Assembly (NCBI RefSeq): GCF_029407905.1
Contig: NW_026577903.1
Coordinates: 620,001 to 684,000 of the forward strand
Direction: 5' to 3'
DNA length: 64,000 nt
Source of the DNA: Bubalus kerabau
Taxonomy: Eukaryota; Chordata; Mammalia; Artiodactyla; Bovidae
The translations under genes were made by a program, and so were the position numbers. Every line of letters starts with the position of its first letter. Within the stretch, counting starts at the first letter, position 1. The notes beneath the pieces were generated by a model. That model did not search any database and was not told the origin of the DNA. It saw nothing but the letters and a program-made list of their open reading frames with translations. Shown here one piece after another: positions 33,801 to 46,880 of the stretch.

Positions 33801-36800
33801 TGGCCTCCAGGGAGTCAAGCCTCCTGTGGAGTTGGAGAGAGGACTCGGGATTGCTCTCCAGGCCATACAGGAAAGAAGGCCCTCAGCTCGTAATGACGGG
33901 GGCGTCTTGTGGGTTTTCTCGAGTTGGAGCACAAGTATGAGTTTTCTCACGAGGTATGACGGGGAGCTCAGGGAGCCTCTCGTGTGGTGCCAGGAAAGTC
34001 AGGTGTCTATGCGTGTGATGAGGAGGAGCCCATAAATGCTCTCGAGTCATGGTAGGGAAATCGGGACTCAAGACGCGTTGAAGAAGGAGTCTCGAGGTCT
34101 TTCTCAGGTTGCGGCAGGAAACCCTGGGTTCCCTCGACTTGTACCGGTGACCTCAGGGAGCTTCTCAGGGTGCCCCTGAGAAGTCAGGCATACTGTGGAC
34201 TTGGGAGGGGCTCTCGGAACTCCACTGGGTTTGGTGCAATGGCAAAGGTTCTCATCTCGAGTTGAGGCAGGAACCTAAGGGTTCCTCTCCATTTAAAACT
34301 CCGACCACAGGGTCCCTGAAGAGTTGGGACAGGAGAGTCAGGCCTCGTCTTGTGTGGAGGAATGGAACTCCACTTGCCTCTCGAGTTGTTCACAGGATAA
34401 CAGACCATTTGTTGAGCTGTGAGTGGAACCTTCAGTTTTTTCCGTAAGATGCATGAGGGGGTCAGTGCCCCTTCGTGTTGTGCCTTCATCCACAGGGTTG
34501 CCTTCAAAGAGGTGTCCGGACATCGGGTTCTTATCAATAGCAGAGCAGGAAATCGGGGTCTTTCAGAACGTGGCACCATCCATGAGGCTACGTCTCGAAT
34601 TTCTTCATTAGACTGGTGTCATCCTGAGGTGCGCCATGAAGATCGGGAACCCCTTCCAGACAAAGCAGGGGAATCGACCATCTTGTCACGATCAGGAGGA
34701 GTGAAAGGGCTCAGTTGAAGTCGTGCCGGGAACCTCGGTGTTCCCCTCGAGTGGGACCGGTGTTTCGGGAAACTTTTGGGGTCACTTCAAGGGTGCCAAG
34801 TACCGTTTTGCACTTCAATACAGACTTGGGGCTTCTCTTGACACGCTGTAGAGGGCAAGGGCCTCATCTTGGGATGACGGGGGAATCACGTGGTTTTTCT
34901 CAAGGTGCGGCGGGATTCTCGAGTTACGACGGGGAATTCAGGCTTCCTCTTGTGTTGGCCCAGGGAAGTCCAATCTTCCATTCGAGTTTCGAGGAAGAGC
35001 TGGGGTTTGCTCTTGAGTCACTGCAGGGCAAAAGAGACCTCATCTAGGCTTGTGTCCAGGACCTAATATTCCTCTCCAGGGCCGACAGCGATCTCGGGGT
35101 TGCATTCCAGACGCATCCTGGGAGTCAGAGCTCGACTCGAGGGGAAGCAAAGGACCCCGCTCTCCTCTTGAGTCACCACAGGTGTCTCTTGGAGCCCACT
35201 GAGTGGCCTAAAGGGAGTCAAGCCCCCTGTGGAGTTTGGAGAGAGGACTCAGGATTGCTCTCCAGGCCATGCAGGAAAAGAAGACCCTCATCTCGCGATG
35301 ACAGGGGCGTCTTGTTGGTTTTCTCGAGCTGCGGTGCCAGTGTGCGGTTTCTGACGAGGTGCGACGGGAAGCTCAGGGAGCCTTTCGTGTGGCACCAGGG
35401 AATTCAGGTCTCCATGCGCATGGCAAGGGGGAGCGCGTCATTGCTCTCGAGATATGATACGGGAATCGGGCCTCAAGACACGTTAAAGCAGGACTCTCAA
35501 GGTCTTTCTCGGGTTGCGGCAGGAAACCCTGGGTTCCGTCGACTTCTGCCGGTGACCTTAGGGAGCTTCTCAGGGTGCCTCTGAGAAGTCAGGCATACTG
35601 TGGATTTGGGACGGGCCTCTCGGGACTCCACTGGTTTTGTGGCAATGGAAAAGGGCCTCATCTTGAGTGGAGGCAGGAACCTCAGGCTTCCTCTCTATTT
35701 CTGACTCGGTGCGCAAGGTCCCTAGAGTTGTGACAGGAGAGTCAGGCATCGTCTTGTGTGGAGGAATGGAACTCTGCTTGTTTCTCGAGTTGTTCACGAG
35801 GTGACAGACCACTTGTGGAGCTGTGTGAGGAACCTGCGGGTTTTTCCGGAAGATGCACGGGGTGTCAGTGCCCCTACGTGTTGTGCCTTCATCCACAGGC
35901 TTGCCTTCGAAGAGGTGTCCAGGAGTCTGGTTTTGATCAAAAGTGGACCATGGAATCGGGGTCTTTCGGCATGTAGTATGGCCCTCGAGGCTACCTCTCG
36001 AATTTCCTCGTGAGACCGGCCTCATCCTGAGGTGTGCCGGGAAGGTCGGGAATCCCTTCGAGACAAAGCAGTGGAATCGACCCTCCTATCACGATCAGGA
36101 GAGGAGAAAGGCCTCAGATGAAGTGGTGCCGGAAACTTCAGTGTCCCCTCTAGTGAGATCGGTATATAGGGGAACTTTTGGGGTCGCATCAAGGGTGCCA
36201 AGTACTGTTTTGCACTTCAAGACGGAATGTGAGACTTCTCTTGAGACGCTGTAGGGGGCAAGGGCCTCATCTTGCAATACGGGGAACCACGTGATTTTTC
36301 TCGAGTTGCGGCGGGTTTCTCAAATTACAACTGGAAATTCAGGCTTCCTCTTGTGTTGGCTCAGAAAGGCCAATCTTCCATTCGAGTTGCAAGGGAAAGC
36401 TAGGGGTTGCGCTTGAGTCACTGCAGGGCCAAAGAGACCTCATCTAGGCTTTTGTCCAGGACCTAAGGTTCCTCTCCAGGGGCGACAGGGATCCAGGGTT
36501 GCATTCCAGACTCACCCTCGTAGTCAGGCCTCATCTCGAGGGGAAGCAAAGGACACTGCTCTCCTCCTGAGTATCGACGCGTATCTCTTGGAGCCCACTG
36601 AGTGACCTAAAGGGAGTCAAGCCTCCTTTGAAGTTTGGAGAGAGGATTCGGGATTGCTCTTCATGTCATGCAGGAAAGGCCCTCATTTCACCATGACAGG
36701 GGCGTCTCGTGGGTTTTCTCGAGCTGCGGCGCCAGTGTGGGGTTTCTCACGAGGTACGATGGGGAGCTCAGGGAGCCTCTCATGTGGTGCCGGGGAAGTC

Positions 36801-39800
36801 AGATCTTCATGCGCGTGGCGAGGGGGAGCGCGTCATTTTTCTCCAGTCATGGTAGGGGAATCGGGCCTCAAGACGCGTGAAGAAGGACTCGCGAGGTTTT
36901 TCTCAGGTTACGGCAGGAAACCCTGGGTTCCGTCGACTTATGCCCGTGACCTCAGGGAGCTTTTCAGGGTGCCTCTGAGAAGTCAGGGATACTGTGCAGT
37001 TGGGAGGGGCCGCTCCGAACTCCACTGGGTTTGGTGCAGTAGAAGAGGGCCTTATCTCGAGTTGAGGCAGGAACCTCATGGTTCCTCTCCATTTCTGAAT
37101 CGGATCTCAGTGTCCATGCAGAGTTGGGACAGGAGAGTCAGGCCTCGTCTTGTGTGGAGGAATTTAACTCCTCTTGCCTCTCGAGTTGTTCACTGGGTGA
37201 CAGGCCATTTGTCGATCTGTATGTGGAACTTGCGGGCTTTTCCAACGATGCAGGAGGGTGTCAGACCCCTTCGTTTTGTGCCTTTGTCCACAGGATTGCC
37301 TTCGAAGAGGTGTCCTAGCATTGGGTTCTTATCAAGAGCAGACAGGGAAATCAGGGTCTTTCGGCGTGTGGCACCAACCACAAGGCTACGTCTCGAATTT
37401 CCTCGTGAGACCAGCCTCATCCTGAGGTGCGCCGGGAAGGTCCGGAACCCCTTCCAGACAAAGCAGGGTAATCGACCCTCCCGTCGCGATCAGGAGGGGA
37501 TAAGGGGCTCAGAACAAGCGGTGCACCGAACCTTGGTGTTCCCCTCGAGTGAGACCAGGGTGTCGGGGAACTTTTGTGCTAACATCAAGGTTGCCAATTA
37601 TCGTTTTAAACTTCAAGTTGGAACATAGGGCTTCTACTGAGACGCTGTAGCTGGCAAGGGCCTCATCTTGCGATGATGGGGGAACCACGTGGTTTTCCTC
37701 GAGTTGCAGCGGGATTTTCGAATTACGACGGGGAATTCAGGTTTCCTCTTGTGTTGTCCCAGGGAAGTCCATTCTTCCATTCAAGGTGCGAGGGAGAGCA
37801 GGGGATTGCTCTCGAGTCACTTCAGGGCAAATGAGACCTCATCTATGCTTGTGTCTAGGACCTAATGTTCCTCTCCAGGGGCGACAGGGATCTCGGGGTT
37901 GCATTCCAGACTCACCTGAGGAGTCAGGCCTGGTATATAGGGGAAGCAAAGAATTCCGCTCTCCTCTCGAGTCCCAACGGGTATCTCTTGGAGCCCACAG
38001 AGTGGCCTAAAGGGAGTCAGGCCTCCTGTAGAGTTTGAAGAGAGGCCTCGAGATTGCTCTCCAGGCCATGCAGGAAAAGAAGGCCTTCATCTCGCGATGA
38101 CGGAGGCGTCTCGTGGGTTTTCTCGAGCTGGGGAGCCAGTGTGGGATTTCTCACGAGGTATGACGGGGAGCTCAGGGAGCCTCTCGTGTGGCGCCAGGGA
38201 AGTCAAGTCTCCATGCAAGTGGCGAGGGGGAATGCGTCATTGCTCTCGAGTCATGGTAGGGGAATCGGGATTCAAGATGCGTTGAAGGAGGATTTTCGAG
38301 GTCTTTCTCGGGTTGCGTCAGGAAACCCTGTGTTCCCTCGACTTGTGCCAGTGACCTCAGGGAGCTTCTAAGGGTGCCTCTGAGAAGTCGCGATACTGTG
38401 GATTTGGGAGGGGCCTCTCGGGCCTCCACTGTTTTTGGTGTAATGGAAGAGGGCCTCATCTCGAGTGGAGTCAGGAACCTCAGGGTTCCTCTCCATTTCG
38501 GACTCTGATCGCAGGGTCCCTTCAGAGTTGGGACCGGAGAGTCAGGCCTCGTCTTGAGTGCAGGAATGGAACTCTGCTTGCCTCTCGAGTTGTTCATGGG
38601 ATGACAGGCCTCTTGTCGAGCTGTGTGTGGAACCTGCGGCTTTTACCGAATGATGCACGGGAGTGTCAGTGACCCTTCGTTTTGTGCCTTCGTCCACAGG
38701 GTTGCCTTCGAAGAGGTGTCCGGGCATCGGGTTCTTCTCAAGAGTGGGCCGGGAAATCGGGGTATTTCGGCATGTGACACCACCCACGACGCTATGTCTC
38801 GAATTTACTCGTGAGACCGGCCTCATCCTTAGATGCGCCGGGAATGTGGGAAACCCCTTCCAAACAAAGCAGGGGAATAGACCCTCCTGTCTCGAACAGG
38901 AGGGGAGAAGGTGCTCAGATGAAGTGGTGCGGGAACCTCGGTGTTCCTGTCGAGTGAGACCGGCGTGTCCGGGAACATTTGGTGTCGCATCAAGGGTGCA
39001 AAGTACCGTTTCACACTTCAAGACGGAACGTGGTTCTTTTCTTGAGACGCCATAGCAGCAAGGGCCTCATCTTGGGATGACGTTGGAAACACGTGGTTTT
39101 TCTCTAGTTGCGGCGGGATTCTCGAGTTACGAAGGGGATTTCTGGCTTCCTCTTGTGTTGGCCCAGGGAAGCCCAATCTTCCATTCGAATTGCGAGGGAG
39201 AGCTGGGGGTTGCGCTCGAGTCACTGCAGGGCAAAAGAAACCTCATCCAGGCTTGTGTCTAGGACCTAATGTTCCTCTCAAGGGATGACTGGGATCTTGG
39301 GGTTGCATTCTAGACTCACCCAGGAGTCAGGCGTCCTCTTGAGGGGAAACAAAGGACTTCTCTCTCTTCTCGAGTCGCGACGGGTATTTCTTGGAGCCCA
39401 CTGAGTGGACTAAAGGGAGTCAAGCCTCTTCTGGAGTTTGGAGAGAGGACTCGGGATTGCACTCCAGGACATGCAGGAAAAGAAGGCCCTCATCTCACGA
39501 TGACGGGGGGGGGGGTCTCGGTGGTTTTACCGAGCTGCAGCGCCTGTGTTGGTTTCTCAGGAGGTACGACGGGGAGCTCAGTGAGCCTCTTGTGTGGCGC
39601 CAGGGAAGTTAGGTCTCGATGCGTGTGGCGAGGGGGAGCGCGTCATTGCTCTCGAGTCATGGTAGGGGAATCAGGCCTCTAGACGCGTTGAAGGACTCTC
39701 AAGATCTCTCTCGGGTCTTGGCAAGAATACCTGGGTTCCCTTGACTTGTGCCGGTGACCTCAGGGAGCTTTTCAGGGTGCCTCTGAGAAATCAGGGATAC

Positions 39801-42800
39801 TGTGGAGTTGGGAAAGACCTCTCGGGACTCCACTGGGTTTGGTGAAATGGAAGGGGGCCTCGTCTCGAGGGGAGGCAGGAACCTCAGGGTTCCTCTCCAT
39901 TTCTGATTCCGATCGCAGCCCCCTGCATAGTTGGGAGAGGTGAGTCAGGCCTTGTCTTGTGTGCAGGAATGGACCTCCGCTTGCCTCTCGAGTTGTTCAC
40001 TGGGTGACACGCACTTGTTGAGCTGTATGAGTAACCTGCGGTCTTTTCCGGACGATGCACGGGGGTGTCAGTGCCCCTTCGTGTTGTGCCTTCATCCACA
40101 CTATCTTCGAATAGGTGTCTGGGCATCGCGTTCTTATCAAGAGCGGATCGGGAAATCGCGGTCTTTCGGCATGTGGCACCACCATCGAGGCTACGTCTCG
40201 AATTTCCTCGTGAGACAGCCTCATCTGAGGTGCGTGGAGAAGGTCGGGAACCCCTTGCAGACAAAGCAGGGGAATTGACCCTCCTTTCGCGATCAGGAGG
40301 GGAGAAGGGGCTCAGATGAAGTGGTGCCAGGAACCTCGGTGTTCCCCTCTAGTGCGACCCGTATGTCGGGGAACTTTTGGGGTAGCATTAAGGGTGCCAA
40401 ATATCATTTCGCACTTGAAGACAGAACGTGGGACTACTCTTGAGACGCTGGAGCGGGCAAGGGCCTCATCTTGCAATGACGGGGGAACCACGTGGTTTTT
40501 CTCAAGTTGAGGCGGAATTCTCGAATTACTACAGGGAATTCAGGCTTCCTCTTGTGTTGGCCCAGGGAGGTCCAATCTTCCATTCGGGTTGCGAGGGAAA
40601 GCTGGGGAGTGCTCTCGAGTTACTGCAGGGCAAAAGCGACCTCATCTAGCCTTGTGTTCAGGACCCAGTGATCCTCTCCAAGGGCGACAGGGATCTCGGG
40701 TTTGCATTACAGACTCACCCGGGGAATTTGGCCTCGTCTCGAGGGGAAGCAAAGGACTTGGCTATCCTCTCGAGTTGCGACGCGTATCTCTTGGAGCCCA
40801 CTGAGTGGTCTAAAGGGAGTCAACCCTCCTCTTCAGTTTGGAGAGAGGACTCGGGATTGCTCTCCAGGCCATGCAGGAAAAGAAGGCCCTCATCTCGCGA
40901 TGACGGGGGCGTCTCGTGGGTTTTCTCAAGGTGCAGTGCCTGGTTGGGGTTTCTCACGAGATAGGACGGGGAGCTCAGGGAGACTCCTGTGGTGCCACGG
41001 AAGTCAGGTCTCCATGGACGTGGCGTGGGGGAGCGCCTCATTGCTCTCGAGTCATGGTAGGGGAATCAAGCCTCAAGACGCTTCGAAGAAGAACTCTCGA
41101 GGTCTTTCTCGGGGTGTGGCAGGAAACCCTGGGTTCCCTCGACTTGTGCCCATGACCTCAGGGAGCTTAGCGGGGTTCCTCTGAGAAGTCAGGGATACTG
41201 TGGAGTTGAGAGGGGCTTCTCGGGACATCACAGGGACTGGTGCAATTGAAGAGGACCTAATCTCGGATTGAAGCAGTAACGTCAGGGTTCCTCTCCATTT
41301 CTGACTCGGATAGCAGGGTCCCTGCAGAGTTGGGACAGGAGAGTCAGACCTCGTCTTGTGTGGAGTAATGGAACTCCGCTTGCCTCTCGAGTTGTTCACG
41401 GGATGACAGGCCACCTGTCGAGTTGTATGTGGAACCTGCGGTTTTGGGGGACAATGCACAGGGGTGTCAGTGCCCCTTCGTGTTGTGCCTTCATCCACAG
41501 GGTTACCTTCGAAGAGGTGACCGGGCATCGGGATCTTATCAATAGCGGACCAGGAAATCGGGGTCTTTCAGCATGTGGCACAACCCACGAGGCTACGTCT
41601 CGACTTCCCTCGTGAGACTGGCCTCATCCTGAGGTTCGCCGGGAAGTCTGGGAACCCCTTCCAGACAAAGCAGGGGAATCGACCCTCCTGTCGCCATCAG
41701 GAGGGGAGAAGAGGCTCAGCTGAAGCGGTGCTGGGAACCTCCATGTTCTCCTCGAGTGAGACCGGGGTGTCAGGGAAATTTGGGGGTCGCATCAAGGGTG
41801 CCAAGTACCGTTTCACACTTCAAGACGGAACATGGGACTTCCCTGGAGACGCTATAGCTGACAGGGGCCTCATATTTCGATGACGGAGGAGCCACGTTGT
41901 TTTTCTCCAGTTGCCGCGGGATTCTCGAATTACAGTGGGGAATACAGGCTTCCTCTTGTGTTGGCCCAGGGAAGTCCAATCATCCATTCGAGTTGCGAGG
42001 GAGAGCTGGGGATTGCACTTGAGTCAATGCAGGACAAAAAAGACCTCATTTAGGCTTGTGTCCAGGACCGAGTTTTCCTCTACAGGGGCAACACGGATCT
42101 CGGGATCCCATTCCAGACTCACCCAAGTAGTCAGGCCTCGGCTCGAGGGGAAGCAACGGACTCTGCTCTCCTCTAGAGTAGCGACGTGTATCTCTTGGAG
42201 GCTACTGAGTGGCCTAAAGGGAGTCAGGCCTCCAGTGGAGTTTGGAGAGTGGACTCGGGATTGCTCTCTAGGTCATGTAGGAAAAGAAGGCCCTCATCTT
42301 ACGATGATGGGGGCGTCTCGTGAGTTTTCTCGAGCGGCGGTGCCAGTGTGGGGTTTTCATGAGGTAGGACGGGGAGCGCAGGGAGCCTCTCGTGTGGCGC
42401 CAGGGAAGTTAGGTTTCAATGGGCGTGGCGAGGGGAATGCGTCATTGCTCTCCAGTCATGGTAGGGTATCGGGCCTCAAGACGCGGTAAAGAAGGACTCT
42501 CAAGGTCTTTCTCAGAATGCAGCAGGAAACCCTGGGTTCACTCGACTTGTGCCAGTGACCGCAGAGAGCTTCTGAGGGTGCCTCTGAGAATCAGGGATAC
42601 TGTGGAGTTTTAGGGGCCTCTCGGGACTCCACTGGGTATGGCGCAATGGAAGAGGGCCTCATTTCGAGTTGATGCAGGAACGTCAGGTTTCATCTACATT
42701 TCTGACTCCGATCGCACGGTCCCTGCAGAGTTGGGAAAGGAGAGTCAGGCCTTCTCTTGTGTGGAGGAACGGAACTCCGCATGCCTCTCTAGTTCTTCAA

Positions 42801-45800
42801 GGGATGACAGGACACTTGTCGATCTGTGTTTGGAATCTGCGTGTTTTTCCATACTATGCATGGGGATGTCAGTACCCCTTCGTGTTGTGCATTCATCCAC
42901 AGGTTTGCTTTCGAAGAGGTGTCCTTGCATCGGGTTCTTATTAAGAGCGGACCGGGAAATCGGGGTCTTTCCGCATGTGGCACCACCCACCAGGCTACGT
43001 CTCGAATTTCCTAGTGAGACCGGCCTCATCCTGAGGTGCGCCGGGAAGGTCGGAACCCCTTGCAGACAAAGCAGGGGAATCGACCCTCCTGTCTCGATCA
43101 GGAGGGGAGAAGGGGCACAGATGAGGTGATGCCGGGAACCTCGGTGTTCCCCTCCAGTGAGACCAGTGTGTTGGGGAACTTTTGGGGTCGCATCAAAGGT
43201 GCTAAGTACCGTATCGCACTTCAAGATGGAACGTAAGACTTCTTTTGAGACGCTGTAGCGGCAATGGCCGCATCCTGCGATGAAGAGGGAACGACGTGGT
43301 TTTTCTCGAGTTGTGGCGGGATTCTTGAGTTACAACGGGAAATTCAGGCTTCCTCTTCTGTTGGCCCAGGGAAGTCCAGTCTTCCATTCGAGTTGCGAGG
43401 GAGAGTTGGGGATTGCTGTCGAGTCACTGCAGGAAAAAAGAGACCTCATCTAGGCTTGTGTCCAGGACCTAATGTTTCTCTCCAGGGGTGACAGGGATCT
43501 CCGGTTCACATATCAGACACACCCGAGGAGTCAGGCCTCGCCTCGAGGGGAAGGAAAAGACTCCGCTCTCCTCTCGAGTCGCGACGGGTATGTCTTGGAG
43601 TCCACTGAGTGACCAAAAGGGAGTCAAGCCTACTGTGGAGTTTGGAGAGAGGACTCGGGATTGCTCTCCAGGCCATGCTAGAAAAGAAGGCCGTCATGTC
43701 GCGAAAATGGGGGCGTCTCGTGGGTTTTCTCTATCTGTGGCGCCAGTGTTTGGTTTCTCACGAGGTATGACGGGGAGCTCAGGGAGCCTCTCGTGTGGCG
43801 CCAGGGAAGTCAGGGCTTCATGAGTGTAGCAGAGGGAGCGTGTCATTGCCCTCGAGTCATGGTAGGGGAATCAGGCCTCAAAATGCGTTGAAGAAGGACT
43901 CTTGAGTTCTTTCTATGGTGGCGGCAGTAAACCCTGGGTTCACTCGAATTGTGCTGGTGACCTCAGGGAGCTTCTCAGGGTGCCTCTGAGAAGTCAGGGA
44001 TACTGTGGAGCTGGGACGCGTCTCTCGGGACTCCACTGGATTTCGTGCAATGGAAGAGGTCCTAATCTCGAGTGGAGGCAGGAACCTCAGCGTTCCTCTC
44101 GTGACTTCACTGGCGCTGGTCTGATTCGGATCGCAAAGTCCCTGCAGAGTTGGGACAGGAGAGTCAGGCATCGTCTTGTGTAGAGGAATGAAACCCCACT
44201 TGCCTCTCGAGTTCTTCAGGGGTGACAAGCCACTTGTTGAGCTGTATGTGGAACCTGCGGGTTTTTCCGGACGATGCACGAGGGTGTCAGTGCCCCTTTG
44301 TGTTGTGCCTTCATCCACAGGGTTGCCTTCAAAGAGGTGTCCAGGCATCGGGTTCTTATCAAGAGCGTACCGGGAAATCATCGTCTTTTGGCATGTGGTA
44401 CCACCCGCGAGCTACGTCTCGAATTTCCTCGTGAGACTGGCCTCATCCTGAAGTGCCCCGTGAAGGTCGGGAACCCCTTACAAACAAAGCAGGGGAAGTG
44501 ACCCTCCTATCACGAACAGGAGGGGAGAAGGGGCTCAGATAAACTGGTGCCGGGAACCTCGGTGTTCACCTCGAGTGAGACCGATATTTCGGGGAACTTT
44601 TGGGGTCACATCAAGGGTGTCAAGTATCGTTTTGCACTTCAAGACGGAACGTGGGACTTTTCTTGAGAAGCTGTAGCGGGCAAGGGCCTCATCTTGTGAT
44701 GACGAGGGAACCAAGTGCTTTTTCTCGAGTTGCGGCGGGATTCTCGAGTTACGAAGGGGAATTCAGGCTTCATCTTGTGTTGGCCCAGGGAAGTCCAATC
44801 TTCCATTCGAGTTGTCAGGGAGAGCGGGGGATTGCTCTCGAGTTACAGAAGGGCAAAAGAGACCTCATCTAGGCTTGTTTCCAGGACCTAATGTTCCTCT
44901 CCAGGGGAGACAGGGATCTCGGGGTTGCATTCCAGACCCACCTGGTGAGTCAGGCCTTGTCTCGAGGGGAAGCAAAGGACTCCATTCTCCTCTCGAGTCG
45001 TGACGGGTATCTCTTGGAGCCCACTAAGTGGCCTAAAGGGAGTCAAGCCTCCTGTGGTGTTTGGAAAGAGGATTCGGGATTCCTCTCCAGGCCATGCAGG
45101 AAAAGAAGGCCCTCATCTCGCGATGACAGGGGCGTATGGTGAGTTTTCTCAAGCTGCGGCGTCAGTGTGGGGTTTCTCACGAGGTACGACAGGGAGCTCA
45201 GGGAGCCTCTCTTATGGCGCCAGGGAAGTCAGGTCTCCATGTGCGTGGCGAGGGGGTGCGTGTCATTTCTATAGAGCCATGGAAGCAGAGTCGGGCTTCA
45301 AGACACGTTGAAGTAGGACTCTCGAGGTCTTTTTCCCATTGTGGCAGGAAACCCTGGGTTCCCTCGACATGTGCCGGTGACCTCATGGAGCTTCTCCGGG
45401 TGCCTCTGAGAAGTCAGGGGTACTGTGGAGTTGGGAGGGGCCTCTCTGGACTCCACTGGGTTTGGTGCAATGGATGAGAGCCTCATCTCGAGTGGAGGCA
45501 GGAACCTCATGTTTCCTCTCCTGGGTTTCCTGTCGCTGGTACTGACTCGGATCGCAGTTTCCCTGCAGAGTTGGTACAGAAAATCAGGTCTCGTCTTGTG
45601 TGGAGGAATGGAACTCCACTTGCCTGTCGAGTTGTTCACGGGGTGACAGACCACTTGTTGAACTGTGTTTGTAACCTGCGGGTTTTTCTGGACGATGCAC
45701 GGTGTCAGTGCCCCTTCGTGTTGTGCTTTCATCCACAGTTTTTCCTTCGTAAAGGTGTCACGGCATCACGTTCTTATCAAGAGCAGACCGGGAAATCGGG

Positions 45801-46880
45801 GTCTTTCGGCTTGTGGCACCACCCACGAGGCTATGTTTCGAATTTCCTCGTGAGACCTGCCTCATCCTTAGGCGCGCTGGAAAGGTCGGGAACCCCTTCC
45901 AGACATAGCAGGGGAATCGACACTCCTGTCGCGATCACGAGGGGAGAAGGAGCTCAAATGAAGTGGTTCCGGGAACCTCGGTGTTCCTTTCGAGTGAGAC
46001 CGGTATGTCGGGGAATTTTGAGATTGCATCAAGGGTGCCAAGTACCGTTTCGCACTTCAAGACAGAACGTGGGACTTCTCTTGAGTCGCTGTAGCGGGCA
46101 AGGGCCTCATCTAGCGCTGATGGGGGAACCACGTGGATTTTCTCGAGTTTCGGCGGGATTCTCGAGTTACGATGTCGAATTCAGGCTTCCAATTGTATTG
46201 GCCCAGGGAAGTCCAATCTTCAATTCGATTTGCGAGGGAGAACTGGCGATTGCTCTCTAGTAACTGCAGTGCAAAATAGACCTCATCTAGGCTTGTGTCC
46301 AGGACAGAGTTTTCCTCTCCAGGTGTGACAGGAACTCGGGGTTGCATTCCAGACTCACACGGGGAGTCAGGCCTCGTCTCGAGGGGAAGCAAAGGACTCT
46401 GCTCTCCCTTCAGGTACTGACAGGTATCTCTTGGAGCCAACTGAGAGGCCTAAAGAGAGTCAAGCCTCCTGTGGAGTCTGGAGAGAGGACTCGGTTTTGC
46501 TCTCCATGCCAGGCAGGAAACAAGTCCCTCATCTCGTGATGACGGGGGCGTATCGTGGGTTTTCTCGAGCTGCGGTGCCTGAATGGGGTTTCCGAAGAGG
46601 TACGACGGGGAGCTCAGGGAGACTCTCTTCAGGAGTCAGGGAAGTCAGGTCTCCATGCGCATGGCGATGGGGAGCGGGTCTTTGCTCTCGAGTCATGGTA
46701 GGGGAATCGGGCCTCAAGACGCGCCGAAGGACTCTCAAGGTCTTTCTCGGGTCGCAGCAGGAAACCCTGGGTTCCCTGGACTTGAGCCGGTGACCTCAGG
46801 TAGATTCTCAAGGTGCCTCTGAGAATTCAGGGATACTGTGGAGTTGGGAGGGGCCTCTCGCGACTCATCTGGGATTGATG

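Noticed and set aside
34978..34996. Possible CENP-B box (cattcgagttgcgaggga-type sequence in each monomer)
   Set aside because: The best phase found differs from the essential core at two positions (G for A, AGGG for CGGG). No exact core match was noticed on either strand by eye.
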